A stretch of DNA of 64,000 nucleotides from Chersky-840 sp963810195 (GTDB lineage: Bacteria > Actinomycetota > Acidimicrobiia > Acidimicrobiales > UBA8190): positions 558,001 to 622,000 of the forward strand of contig CAWEMO010000002.1 of assembly GCA_963810195.1 (NCBI GenBank). Reading direction: 5' to 3'. Below are positions 8,315 to 17,790 of the stretch, piece by piece (positions within the stretch are counted from its first letter, which is position 1; the number at the start of each line of letters is the position of its first letter). The translations under genes and the position numbers were made by a program. The notes beneath the pieces are model-generated. The model saw only the letters and a program-made list of their open reading frames with translations. It was not told the origin of the DNA and did not search any database.

Positions 8315-9096
8315 TGCCCGACGGAGAGCTGGGCGTCTCGGATTTCGGGATCTCGCCGGGCGGATCGGGTGGCGAGGCCGTCAGGACGGCGGGGGAACGC
8401 GAGGGCGCCGCGGCCCGCGGCGGGTCGGAAGACGCTCGCTTCGAATTGGCGAGCCAGCTTCGACGCATCACGAGCGCCATGGTGGGGGTGCCGATCGCCG
8501 ACACCGACATCACCGCCGCTGCCGCGGCAATCAGGGAAGTTGCCGACGGTCTCGAACGGGTGGCAGGGCCCGGGCGCCGGCTCCGGGCGCAGCCGGACCC
8601 GGTGGGGCATCCACAGGAGTTCTTCCCGACCAGCCCGGTGATCGGCTTCGCAAACCCGGTAGCACCGCCCGTCGTCGTCGAGGCGGTCGACGGCGAGCTC
8701 CGGGGCACGGCGTACTTCGACTACCAGTACGAAGGCCCGCCCACGTGCGTCCACGGCGGAGTGATCGCCATGGTGTTCGACGAGATGTTGGGGGCGGCGA
8801 ACATCATGGCGGGAAGCCCCGGGATGACCGGGACCCTGACCATCCGGTACCGCAAACCGACCCCGTTGCGGACCCCGTTGCGCCTCGAGGCTCGCTTCGT
8901 AGGGAGAGAGGGCCGCAAGATCCGGACCTATGGCGCCATCTTCCACGAGCAGACGGTGACCGCCGAGGCTGAAGGCATCTTCATCGAGCTCATCCCTCAG
9001 CGGTTCCTGGCCATCGTGAGCGAGAACTCGGACTCACCCGAAGCCGTCGAGCAGGTGCGGGCCGACGCCCGCCGTCTGGGGTTCACCGACACCTGA
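8314..9096 (+). CDS. Hotdog-fold acyl-CoA thioesterase
   Basis: 260 aa starting at the ATG that overlaps the enoyl-CoA hydratase stop (TGATG), implying translational coupling. The C-terminal hotdog domain carries 'YEGPPTCVHGGVIAMVFDEML', the HGG-x(7)-DE arrangement of PaaI/THEM4 thioesterases, then 'TGTLTIRYRKPTPL'. An N-terminal helical region of about 110 residues precedes it, including a low-complexity Gly/Glu/Ala stretch. A role in releasing CoA from acyl intermediates is inferred from context. It is related to the protein at 6517 but clearly diverged. Confidence 0.8.
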   Translation: MPDGELGVSDFGISPGGSGGEAVRTAGEREGAAARGGSEDARFELASQLRRITSAMVGVPIADTDITAAAAAIREVADGLERVAGPGRRLRAQPDPVGHPQEFFPTSPVIGFANPVAPPVVVEAVDGELRGTAYFDYQYEGPPTCVHGGVIAMVFDEMLGAANIMAGSPGMTGTLTIRYRKPTPLRTPLRLEARFVGREGRKIRTYGAIFHEQTVTAEAEGIFIELIPQRFLAIVSENSDSPEAVEQVRADARRLGFTDT

Positions 9097-9239
9097 TCCC
9101 CGAAGGTGTAGGGGCGGAGGAGGCTGCAGGCGTTCGTCCGTCGCCGCCAGGTCGCCCGCAGGTCGCCGGCAGGCGCCCCCGGTCTCGGGCGCGCGCTCAC
9201 AGAACTCCAGGTCGAGCGGGTGTTCCGGCTCGACGGTGA

Positions 9240-11786
9240 GTGAGGACAGGCACTGTAGGTGGCGCCCTTCTCAACACATCGGTGCCTCGCGCCGATACCC
9301 ACCTGGATGGCCGGGCGCCGCGGTCCCGGTCCGACGCGAGGACGGCCGGGTTGAGCGAAAGAGCACGTCAGGGTGACATCTTCATCTCGCCACCGAGCGG
9401 GGCGCCAGCCCGTGCCCCTATCGCCGTGGGCCCGACCGTGGGTCCGACCGTGGGCCCGACCGTGGGCCCGACCGCCACGCCCCCCATCGCTGCCCTGGCG
9501 GACGAGGACCTGGCCCTCTTCCTGGACATGTCGAACGAGATCTTCGGTGTCTTCGACCTGAAGCAGGGCATTGTGTGGAGCAACGGTGCGGCGGCCGCCC
9601 TCCTCGGCTACGAGGAACAGGAGCTGGCGCAGGTGTCCCTGGTGGACCTCATCCATCCCGACGACCTGCTCGAGGCCTTCTCCCTGTTCGACCAGCGCGA
9701 CGGTGACGCCGAGCCGTCGGGGATCGAGTCCCGGTACCGGTGCAAGGACGGAAGTTGGCGCTGGCTCGAATGGACGGCGCGCATCGCTCCTGAGACCGGA
9801 CTCGTCTATGGAGCCGCCCGCGACGTGACCGCCCACCACGTCGCGCAATCCACCCTCGGTGCCAACGAAGCGCGGCTCCAGGCGATCCTCGACCACTCGA
9901 GCGCGGCAATCTTCGTGAAGGACCGAATGGGCCGTTACGTGCTGGTCAACGAGGAGTTCCTCCGCGCTTCGGGCCTCGAACGTGACGACGTGCTGGGACG
10001 GACGGCGAGCGAGATCTGGCAGGACGCACCCATCGACGACAGCGACCGGCGCGTGCTCGACGCCGGTGAGGCGTTCACGCGCGACGACATCGTCTATCTC
10101 TACGGCGATCCACACGTCATGATGACGGCGCGGTTCCCGCTGCTCAACACATCGGGTGCGGTGACCGGGATGGCGGCCATCTCGACCGACATCACCGATT
10201 GGACCAAGGTCCAAGCGGCACTGGCCGAGCGCCAGCGTCTCCTCGACACGGTCATCCGGGCATGCCCGGACATCGTGACCGTCCTCGACGGTGAAGGGCG
10301 AGTCCGGGAGGTCAGCGAGGCCGCGGCTCGGATCCTCGGGTACGACCTGCGCGACCCCGTCCAAGGCGAGATCGAGAATCTCGTCCATCCCGAGGACCTC
10401 GCCCGTGTCCACCAGGAGGTCGCCAAGGTCTTCTCGGACCCCGACGCGCAGCTCGACGTGAAGTGCAGGGTGCGCCACGCGGACGGGCGCTGGGTCGTCC
10501 TCGACACGCGCGGGCAGGCGATCGTCGGCGACGACGCCAGGACCGCAGGAGCGGTGGTCGTGTCGCGTGACGTGACCGACGAGCTCGAGGTCGAAGCCGA
10601 GATGCATGTCGCCGTGGAGATGGCCGAGCAGGCCAGCAAGGCCAAGAGCGACTTCCTGTCACGTATGAGCCATGAGCTGCGCACACCGTTGAACAGCGTC
10701 TTGGGATTCTCCCAACTCCTCGAAATGGACGAACTGCCCGAACACCACGGTGAGGCCGTCGGCCACATCATGCGGGCCGGACGGCACCTCCTGAACCTGA
10801 TCGACGAGGTGCTCGACATCTCCCGAATCGAGTCGGGCAATCTCGAGCTTCTGTTGGAGCCCGTGGCGATCCGCCAGGTCCTCCGGGATGCGATCGACCT
10901 CACCCGCCCTCTCGCGGAAAGACGTGAGGTCGCCATCGTGCCGGACCTCGAGCCCTGCCCGGACTCGTTCCACGTCCTCGCCGACCGGCGGCGACTGCTC
11001 CAGGTCATGCTGAACCTGCTGTCGAACGCGGTGAAGTACAACCGCATCGGCGGCCGGGTGGGTGTCTCGGCCGCGGCCTTGTCGCCCGATCTCTTCCGGA
11101 TCACCGTCACCGACACGGGCAACGGGATCAGGACCGAGGACATCGACCGGGTGTTCGAGCCCTTCGACCGCCTGGGCGCCGAGTCCAGCGGGGTGGAGGG
11201 CACCGGAGTCGGTCTCACGTTGTCCCGGTACCTGGTCGAGCGAATGCGGGGTGCCATCGAGGTGCAGTCGAAGCTGGGCGAGGGCACGTCCTTCAGCGTC
11301 GACCTGCCGACAGCGTCGCCACCCGTGGTCCGGGCCCTCGCTCCCGAGTTTCGACCGGGAGAGGAGCGGCGCGTCGCCACCCTGCGCGTCCTGCACATCG
11401 AGGACAACCTCGCCAACCTCGAGCTGGTCGAACAGGTGCTCACGCGGTCCGGGGCGGTGGAGCTGCTGGCGGCCATGTCGGGGAGCCTCGGGCTCGAACT
11501 GGCACGCGAGCACCGTCCGAACCTCATCCTCCTCGATCTCCACCTCCCGGACATGGCGGGAACGGAGCTGCTCGACGTGCTGCATGCCGATCCTCGCACG
11601 GCGGACATCCCGGTCGTGGTGGTGACCGCCGATGCCACACCCTCGCAGGTCGAGCGGATGCGCGACATCGGGGTCTCGGCCTACCTCACCAAGCCCATCG
11701 ACATCCGGGACCTGCTCGGCGTGGTGGAGTCGGCGACCCGCAGCGGGGGTCTGACGACGGGGTCCGAAACGAGCGGTCCGACATGA
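9240..11786 (+). CDS. Soluble hybrid histidine kinase: three PAS domains, HisKA, HATPase, receiver
   Basis: 848 aa with no membrane segment, so probably a cytoplasmic sensor. Order: low-complexity N-terminus with (VGPT)x4; PAS domains at about 85-200, 205-325 and 335-455 (the first and third with the 'W.W.EW.AR' or 'W.VLDTRG' ends of PAC motifs); HisKA with SHELRTPL and phospho-acceptor His478; HATPase with NLLSNAVKYN, DTGNGI and GTGVGLTLS; receiver with acidic pair in HIEDN, phospho-acceptor Asp766 in LLDLHLPD, Thr in VVTADA and Lys in LTKPID. The start is uncertain: GTG 9240 has no clear ribosome site and TTG 9352 is an alternative. It overlaps its paralogue at 11783 by four bases. No DNA-binding output lies nearby. 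Confidence 0.85.
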   Translation: MRTGTVGGALLNTSVPRADTHLDGRAPRSRSDARTAGLSERARQGDIFISPPSGAPARAPIAVGPTVGPTVGPTVGPTATPPIAALADEDLALFLDMSNEIFGVFDLKQGIVWSNGAAAALLGYEEQELAQVSLVDLIHPDDLLEAFSLFDQRDGDAEPSGIESRYRCKDGSWRWLEWTARIAPETGLVYGAARDVTAHHVAQSTLGANEARLQAILDHSSAAIFVKDRMGRYVLVNEEFLRASGLERDDVLGRTASEIWQDAPIDDSDRRVLDAGEAFTRDDIVYLYGDPHVMMTARFPLLNTSGAVTGMAAISTDITDWTKVQAALAERQRLLDTVIRACPDIVTVLDGEGRVREVSEAAARILGYDLRDPVQGEIENLVHPEDLARVHQEVAKVFSDPDAQLDVKCRVRHADGRWVVLDTRGQAIVGDDARTAGAVVVSRDVTDELEVEAEMHVAVEMAEQASKAKSDFLSRMSHELRTPLNSVLGFSQLLEMDELPEHHGEAVGHIMRAGRHLLNLIDEVLDISRIESGNLELLLEPVAIRQVLRDAIDLTRPLAERREVAIVPDLEPCPDSFHVLADRRRLLQVMLNLLSNAVKYNRIGGRVGVSAAALSPDLFRITVTDTGNGIRTEDIDRVFEPFDRLGAESSGVEGTGVGLTLSRYLVERMRGAIEVQSKLGEGTSFSVDLPTASPPVVRALAPEFRPGEERRVATLRVLHIEDNLANLELVEQVLTRSGAVELLAAMSGSLGLELAREHRPNLILLDLHLPDMAGTELLDVLHADPRTADIPVVVVTADATPSQVERMRDIGVSAYLTKPIDIRDLLGVVESATRSGGLTTGSETSGPT
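9426..9473 (+). repeat. Four 12-bp tandem repeats encoding (VGPT)4
   Basis: The unit GTGGGCCCGACC is repeated four times in frame, with a single C-to-T change in the second copy. It encodes a Gly-Pro-rich spacer before the first PAS domain. Near-identity suggests recent slippage. Confidence 0.9.
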
Positions 11787-14362
11787 GGTCCCGATTAACC
11801 CCGCCTCCGGCCTCCGGGGCACAGGACGCGGCGCCGACACCCGAGGCGGCTCCGGTTGCCGTGCCGGTCGTGGCGCCGGCCCCGGTCCCGGTGCCCGCTC
11901 CGACCGGTCACCTCACCCCGGCGGCGGCCGGAGTCGACGCGCCTGTGCCCGAACGCGCCCAGCTGGCCGCGTTCCTCGAGCTTTCGGCTCAGATGTTCTG
12001 CATCACGGACTTCTCGAGCGCACTTCTATGGTGGAACGCGGCATTCCAGAAGGCACTCGGCTACAGCCCCGAAGAGCTGAGAGGTCTGCGGCTCGACGAT
12101 CTCGTCCATCCCGACGACCGAGAGATCCGCAGAGCAGCCGAGGCCGTGCTGGCTGCGAACGGCGAGGCAGGGTTGACCCAGGTACGCGTGTGCACCCGGC
12201 AAGGTGAATGGCGGTGGCTCGAATGGACCACACGCGTCGACTTCAACCGCCGGCGTGTATACGGGGCAGCCCGGGACGTCACTGACCGCCGCCATGACGA
12301 GATCGCCCTCAGCGAGAGCGAGGCCCGCCTGCGCGGCATCATGAGGTACTCGCCGTCAGTCATCTTCGTGAAGGACCTCGAGGGCCGCTACCTCCTCGTC
12401 AACGATGAGTTCGCACGTGTCACCGGGGTCGCGGTGGACGACGCCATCGGACGGACCGCCGAGGGCTGCTGGGGAGGGGGAACCCCCGCCATCTCGGATG
12501 GCGAACGCGAGCTGCTCAAGCACGGGGCGCGCTCGGCGATCAACAGCGAAGAGTCACTGCACACCGCCGACGGCCGACGCGATTTCATGGTCAGCCGGTT
12601 CCTTCTGCGCGACGAGCACGGCGTGCCGTATGCCCTCGGCGCGATCGCCTCGGACACCACCGAGCGGCGAGGTGCCGAGAAGGCGCTCGTGGCCCGGGAC
12701 CGCCTGCTCGACTCCGTGATCAGCGCCAGCCCGGACATGATCACCCTGATGGACCGCACCGGGAAGATCCATCAGATCAGCGAGACCGAGCGCGCCCTGT
12801 TCGGCCATCCGCACGAGGTGTTCACCCGCGGCGACGCCTTCGACTTCGTACACCCTGACGACCGCGACGACTTCGCCTCGCTGTTCGTCCGCATGGTGAC
12901 AGGCGCCGTCTCGCACCTGCATCTTCGCTACCGGGCGCACCATGCCGAGGGCCACTGGGTCGCCGTCGATTCCCGGGCCCAGACGGTGCTCGACGCCGAG
13001 GGACACTTCGCGGGGGCCGTGGTCGTCTCGCGCGACATCACGGACAAGCTCGAGTCCGAGCAGCTCCTGGCGGTGTCCCGCGAGAACGCCGAGCAGGCCA
13101 GCCGAGCCAAGAGCGACTTCCTGTCACGCATGAGCCACGAGCTGCGCACGCCACTCAATTCCATCCTCGGGTTTGCGCAGCTCCTGCAGATGGACGACCT
13201 CCCCGGCCAGCAAGCCGATGCGGTGGACCACATCCTGCGTGCCGGGCGCCACCTGCTCGATCTCATCGACGAGGTGCTCGACATCGCCCGCATCGAGTCG
13301 GGGTACCTCGAGTTGACCCTGGTGCCCGTGGCCGTGGACGAGATCGTTTCGGAAGCCCTCGAGCTGACCAATCCCATCGCCGCACGTGCCGAGGTGGTGA
13401 TCCGGTCCGCCGTCGACCCCCGCGATGGCTATGTCGTGACTGCCGACAGGCAGCGCTTGATGCAGGTCCTGCTCAACCTGTTGTCCAACGCCGTGAAGTA
13501 CAACCAGCCGGGTGGACGAGTGGACGTCAGCTGCGAGTACGGCAGCCCGGGACGGCTCAGGCTGGCCGTCACCGACACCGGACGTGGCATCCGGCCCGAG
13601 GACCTGGCGCGCGTCTTCGTGCCCTTCGACCGGCTCGGGCTCGAGCACACCGGCATCGAGGGTTCCGGGGTGGGCCTGGCGCTGTCCCAGCACCTGTGCG
13701 AGCGCATGGGCGGGGAGCTCGGCGTGGATTCCGTGCCGGACGTGGGCAGCACATTCGTCATCGAGCTCCCGGCGTCAGAGCCGACCACCGTAGAGACCGA
13801 CGGAGGCTTCGAAGCGGGGGGCCGGATCGGCGCCTCCGGGTCCGGCGTGACCGGGGTGACCGGGGATGCCGCGTGCGGGGTGACCCGGGATGCCGCGGTC
13901 GGAGTGACCGGCGACGCCGGCCAGCCGTCCGCCACGGGACGCGACAGGGACGACGACGGCGATCGGCCGTCTGCCGCGAGCCGGTCGTTCCGAGTCCTGC
14001 TGGTCGAGAACAACCTGACCACGCTCGACCTCGTAGAGCGTGTCCTGTCCCGGCGCCCGGGCACCGAGGTCCTGGCGGCCATGCAGGGCGGACTGGGTGT
14101 GGACCTCGCCCGTGAGCACGTGCCCGACATGATCCTGCTCGACCTCTCCCTGCCGGACATGACCGGCAACGGAGTGCTCGACCGGCTGGCCGAGGACCCG
14201 GCCACCGCCGGCATCCCCGTGGCCGTCGTCGGCGCCGACGCACCGGCACAACACGTGCGCCAGCTTCTCGGGCGGGGCGTCATCGGGTTCCTGGCGAAGC
14301 CGATCGACGTCCGGGGGTTGCTGTCACTCGTCGACGCGGTGCGCGCCGCCCGGGGAACCTGA
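11783..14362 (+). CDS. Paralogous soluble hybrid histidine kinase with a degenerate receiver
   Basis: 859 aa, same architecture as the preceding gene: Ala/Pro/Val-rich N-terminus, three PAS domains (about 50-165, 170-290, 300-425), HisKA with SHELRTPL and His452, HATPase (NLLSNAVKYN, DTGRGI, GSGVGLALS) and a C-terminal receiver. The two proteins align almost end to end, so they arose by tandem duplication. The receiver keeps Asp787 (LLDLSLPD) and Lys (LAKPID), but one acidic-pocket position is Asn (VENN) and the conserved Thr/Ser is Gly (VVGADA). The linker before it contains GVT(G/R)DA repeats (about 13846-13920). ATG 11783 overlaps the upstream TGA (ATGA). Confidence 0.85.
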   Translation: MRSRLTPPPASGAQDAAPTPEAAPVAVPVVAPAPVPVPAPTGHLTPAAAGVDAPVPERAQLAAFLELSAQMFCITDFSSALLWWNAAFQKALGYSPEELRGLRLDDLVHPDDREIRRAAEAVLAANGEAGLTQVRVCTRQGEWRWLEWTTRVDFNRRRVYGAARDVTDRRHDEIALSESEARLRGIMRYSPSVIFVKDLEGRYLLVNDEFARVTGVAVDDAIGRTAEGCWGGGTPAISDGERELLKHGARSAINSEESLHTADGRRDFMVSRFLLRDEHGVPYALGAIASDTTERRGAEKALVARDRLLDSVISASPDMITLMDRTGKIHQISETERALFGHPHEVFTRGDAFDFVHPDDRDDFASLFVRMVTGAVSHLHLRYRAHHAEGHWVAVDSRAQTVLDAEGHFAGAVVVSRDITDKLESEQLLAVSRENAEQASRAKSDFLSRMSHELRTPLNSILGFAQLLQMDDLPGQQADAVDHILRAGRHLLDLIDEVLDIARIESGYLELTLVPVAVDEIVSEALELTNPIAARAEVVIRSAVDPRDGYVVTADRQRLMQVLLNLLSNAVKYNQPGGRVDVSCEYGSPGRLRLAVTDTGRGIRPEDLARVFVPFDRLGLEHTGIEGSGVGLALSQHLCERMGGELGVDSVPDVGSTFVIELPASEPTTVETDGGFEAGGRIGASGSGVTGVTGDAACGVTRDAAVGVTGDAGQPSATGRDRDDDGDRPSAASRSFRVLLVENNLTTLDLVERVLSRRPGTEVLAAMQGGLGVDLAREHVPDMILLDLSLPDMTGNGVLDRLAEDPATAGIPVAVVGADAPAQHVRQLLGRGVIGFLAKPIDVRGLLSLVDAVRAARGT

Positions 14363-14382
14363 GCCCGGGTTCGGTGCCGGGC

Positions 14383-15933
14383 TCAGATGGCCCGCTCGCG
14401 CCCTTCCCAATAGGGGTCCCGCAGCTTGCGCTTGTAGAGCTTGCCGTTGGGATCGCGAGGCATGTCATCGGTGAAGTCGATCGTCTTGGGCGTCTTGAAC
14501 TTGGCGAGACGGCCCTCGCACCAGGCCAGGATCTCCGCGGCGAGCTCGGGAGACCCCTCGACGCCGTCGACCGGTTGGACGACCGCCTTCACCTCCTCGC
14601 CCCAGTCCTCGTGGGGGATGCCGAACACCGCTGCGTCGACGACCTTGGGATGGCCGAGGAGAACGTTCTCGATCTCGGCCGGGTAGATGTTGGCCCCTCC
14701 CGAGATGATCATGTCGGTCTTGCGGTCACAGAGGAAAAGGTACCCGTCGTCATCGAGATAGCCGACGTCGCCGACGGTGAAGAACTTGCCGATCCGATTC
14801 TTCTCGGTCTTCTCCTTGTCCTTGTGGTACTCGAAGTCGCCCGAGTTCATGGCCATGTAGACGGTCCCGATCTGATCGGGCCCCAGGCGGTTGTTGTCGT
14901 CGTCGAAGATGGCGATCTCCGAGATGGGCCAGGGCTTGCCCACGGTGCCCGGCTTCTTGAGCCATTCCTCGGTGTTCACGATGGTGCCGCCGCCCTCCGA
15001 CGCCGCGTAGTACTCGTCGATGACCGGACCCCACCATTCGATCATGGCGTGCTTGGTGTCGACCGGACACGGAGCCGCAGCGTGGATCATGTGCCGCAAC
15101 GACGAGAGGTCGTACTTGTTCCGGACGTCTTCGGGGAGTGCGAGGAGTCGGTGGAACTGGGTGGGGACCATGTGCGAGTGTGTCACCCTGTACCGCTCGA
15201 TGAGTTCGAGCATGCCTTCGGCGCTCCACTTGTCCATGAGGACCACGGTGTGGCCCATGTGGATGGCGGCGCCCGAGAAGCGCAGCACGGCGGTGTGGTA
15301 CAGCGGCGACCCCACGATGTGCACGTTGTCGTCGCGGGGGTTGATGCCGAACAGAAGCAGGATCCCCGCCAGGGCGATCGCCATCTCGTCGGGGTCCGCC
15401 CCCGACAATGCGCGCCGCACGCCCTTGGGGTGCCCCGTGGTCCCCGAGGTGTAGTTCATGGTGTCGCCCAGGGTGCGATCCGCGGGCCGGTCAGTCTTCT
15501 GGTTGTCGCGCAGCTGCGCGTAGGAGGCGAAGCCCGAGATCTCGCCGACCGCCAGGCAGCGTGACGCAGGGATCTCGGCCTCGTCGGTGGCGTCAAGGCA
15601 CACGTCCGCGAAGCGCTCGTGGCCGATGAACACCTGGGCTCCGGAGTCCTTCACGATGTAGGCGATCTCGGGCGCCACCAGATGGTGGTTGATGGGGACG
15701 ATGTACCACCCGGCCTGCATGGCGGCGAGATAGATCTCGAACACCTCGGCGCTGTTGGGCAGCACGAAGGCGATCGTGTCACCGGCGCGGAGCCCGAGCT
15801 GGCGCAGCGCGTGCACGACCTGGTTGGCGCGGCCGAGCAGCTCCCCCGCCTTGAGCTCGGTCCCGTCCGGAGCGACCAGCGCCAGATGGCCCGGCTCCTC
15901 CTCCGCCATCGCCCAGAACCCGAAATCGGTCAT
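14383..15933 (-). CDS. Fatty-acid/acyl-CoA synthetase (AMP-binding, FadD family)
   Basis: 516-aa member of the ANL superfamily, activating a carboxylic acid to acyl-CoA through an acyl-AMP. Core motifs in order: YTSGTTGHPKGVRR (nucleotide loop), YYAASEGG, FFTVGDVGYLDDDG with the adenylate-binding Asp, DRKTDMIISGGANIYPAE hinge, and PNGKLYKRKLR containing the C-terminal catalytic Lys. ATG 15933 has GAGGAG just upstream. Substrate is unknown. Surrounding beta-oxidation genes suggest a fatty or polycyclic acid. A KstR-like palindrome lies about 185 nt upstream, at 16119-16132. Confidence 0.88.
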   Translation of the reverse strand: MTDFGFWAMAEEEPGHLALVAPDGTELKAGELLGRANQVVHALRQLGLRAGDTIAFVLPNSAEVFEIYLAAMQAGWYIVPINHHLVAPEIAYIVKDSGAQVFIGHERFADVCLDATDEAEIPASRCLAVGEISGFASYAQLRDNQKTDRPADRTLGDTMNYTSGTTGHPKGVRRALSGADPDEMAIALAGILLLFGINPRDDNVHIVGSPLYHTAVLRFSGAAIHMGHTVVLMDKWSAEGMLELIERYRVTHSHMVPTQFHRLLALPEDVRNKYDLSSLRHMIHAAAPCPVDTKHAMIEWWGPVIDEYYAASEGGGTIVNTEEWLKKPGTVGKPWPISEIAIFDDDNNRLGPDQIGTVYMAMNSGDFEYHKDKEKTEKNRIGKFFTVGDVGYLDDDGYLFLCDRKTDMIISGGANIYPAEIENVLLGHPKVVDAAVFGIPHEDWGEEVKAVVQPVDGVEGSPELAAEILAWCEGRLAKFKTPKTIDFTDDMPRDPNGKLYKRKLRDPYWEGRERAI

Positions 15934-16117
15934 CCTCGCTCCTCACGTTGTGCTTCGTAGCCCGGGGCTCACCCGGCACCGGAACGGGACACCGCCGACG
16001 GTTTACATTCCGGAAGGGGCCGTTGCCGACTGGTTCGGTGTCGTCGCGTGCCGTCCCGTCCGAAAACGGTTCCCCCTGGTCCTTCGCCCTCGCGCTCACC
16101 GCCAGGTCGCTACGAGG

Positions 16118-17755
16118 CTAGAACGTGTTCTCGATCGCGGCAAGCCGCCGCATGGCCAACTTGCGGAGCTCGTCGGTGCGGATCTTGGCGTTGCCGGTGA
16201 GCGTGAGCTCGTCCTCGGAGAAGAACAGGACCTTGCGGGGCAGCTTGTAGGACGCCAGCCGGCCCCGCAGGAAGTCGCGCACGCCGTCCTCGTCGACGAC
16301 GGCGCCCGGCTGGGCCACGGCGCACACCACGACGATCTCGCCCAGGGTTGGGTGCGGCACCCCCACCGCCAGCGCGCTGTGCAGGTCGGGATGACGCATC
16401 AGCTCGTTGTCGACCTCCACCGGGGAGACGTTGGCGCCACCCGTCTTGATCAGGTCCGAGGTGCGCCCCACCCAGTGGAGACGACCTTCGCCGTCGACGA
16501 ATCCGGCGTCGCCGGTGGCGAAGAAGCCCTCGCTGTCGAAGACCTCCTCGGGGGCGACCTTCAGGTAGCCCTTCATGAGCGTGGGCCCCTTCACCCGGAT
16601 CTCTCCGGGAACACCCTCGGGCTGTTCCTCACCGGTCGAGGCGTCGACGATGCGGACCACGTTGCCGGGAAGGATCCTCCCCTCGTGACCCTCGCGCCGC
16701 GCCGCGGGGGTGTCGGCGGGCATGGAGCTGATGATGGTGAAGGTCTCCGTGAGGCCGTAGGCGGCGCGCGGGCTCCAGGAGTCGTCGATCTTCACCGAGG
16801 GATGCCGGCCGAAACAGGTGAACGAGTCCACGTGCGCCACCGCGGAGAGGTCACGGAGCTGCCAGTCGGGGTGGCTCTCCAGGGCGGCGAGCTGGTGCGG
16901 CCAGGCGTGCGGATTGGTGACCCGTTCCGACTCCAGCAACTCCAGAGCGTCGCCGGGCTCGAACAGCTCCTGAAGCACGAGACACGCCCCGGCCGCCAGG
17001 GTGCCGCCCATGACCATGCAGTAGCCGGCAGTCCAGAAGAACGGGAAGGCGCTCCACACCCGCAGACCGGGATCGAGGCACAGGTGCTGGGCGAAGCGCC
17101 AGCTCTGGATGGCCGCCGCCCGTTGCGCGTGCAGCACGCCCTTGGGCTTTCCCGTCGACCCCGATGTGTAGACGACGAGCGCGTCGTCATGGGGCGATAC
17201 CTGCTCGGTGCGGCCGTCGCACACCTCGTCGGTGAGTGTGTCGCCGGCCTCGAGGAAGTCCTCGTAGGAGCCCGTGCCCAGGCACGCCATCGTGGTGAGG
17301 TAGGGAAGGCGCGGCACCATGACCCGCACCTCCTCGTGATAGCGGTGGTGCGCGAGATTCTCCTGGTAGACGAGGACGGCGCTGTCCGAGTGTCGAAGGA
17401 CGTGTTCGATCTCAGGTGCCTCCAACAGGGTGTTCACCGGGACGAGGACCCCGCCCGCCAGCGCGACACCGAAGGCCGCCTCGACCCATTCGGGCCGGTT
17501 GCCCATGAGCAGCGCCACCCGCGTGCCCTTGCCCGCGCCGGCGGCTGCGAGCGCCTTGGCGAAGCGGCGGGCTCGCGCCCCGAGCTCCGTGTAGCTCCAG
17601 CGCACGACGTCGCCTTCGGCCGAAGCGGGCGCGGGGTGGAAGCACAGCGCTTCGCGCCCGCCGTGTCGTGCGACGACCTCGGTCAGCAGTCCCCCCATGG
17701 TGGGCGCGCCGATCCCGGGCTCGGTCTCCGGAGGTGGGCCCACGAAGACGGGCAC
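16118..17755 (-). CDS. Acyl-CoA synthetase (AMP-binding, FadD family)
   Basis: About 545 aa. ANL motifs: VVYTSGSTGKPKGVLH, RAAYGLTETF, FFATGDAGFVDGEG, GRTSDLIKTGGANVSPVE, and a C-terminal GNAKIRTDEL with the catalytic Lys. The start is taken as GTG 17755, which has GAGAG seven nt upstream and lies just after the stop of the MaoC-type gene (17791); the longer frame back to 18166 runs through that gene and is not credible. It is only distantly related to the synthetase at 14383. Likely co-transcribed with the dehydratase before it. Its TAG stop falls inside a KstR-like palindrome. Confidence 0.85.
   Translation of the reverse strand: MPVFVGPPPETEPGIGAPTMGGLLTEVVARHGGREALCFHPAPASAEGDVVRWSYTELGARARRFAKALAAAGAGKGTRVALLMGNRPEWVEAAFGVALAGGVLVPVNTLLEAPEIEHVLRHSDSAVLVYQENLAHHRYHEEVRVMVPRLPYLTTMACLGTGSYEDFLEAGDTLTDEVCDGRTEQVSPHDDALVVYTSGSTGKPKGVLHAQRAAAIQSWRFAQHLCLDPGLRVWSAFPFFWTAGYCMVMGGTLAAGACLVLQELFEPGDALELLESERVTNPHAWPHQLAALESHPDWQLRDLSAVAHVDSFTCFGRHPSVKIDDSWSPRAAYGLTETFTIISSMPADTPAARREGHEGRILPGNVVRIVDASTGEEQPEGVPGEIRVKGPTLMKGYLKVAPEEVFDSEGFFATGDAGFVDGEGRLHWVGRTSDLIKTGGANVSPVEVDNELMRHPDLHSALAVGVPHPTLGEIVVVCAVAQPGAVVDEDGVRDFLRGRLASYKLPRKVLFFSEDELTLTGNAKIRTDELRKLAMRRLAAIENTF
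16119..16132. promoter_or_regulatory. KstR-like operator candidate overlapping a stop codon
   Basis: TAGAACGTGTTCTC has symmetric arms AGAAC (16120-16124) and GTTCT (16127-16131) and misses the KstR consensus only at its last base. It overlaps the final codons and stop of the synthetase gene at 16118-17755 and lies upstream of the synthetase starting at 15933. It could control that downstream gene. The coding constraint means chance is possible. Confidence 0.42.
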
Positions 17756-17790
17756 GGAAAGGCTCTCGTGCTCGAGTCCGCCGCCGCGCC

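Noticed and set aside
9426..9473. 12-bp tandem repeats considered as a regulatory array
   Set aside because: They fall inside the open frame and encode VGPT units.
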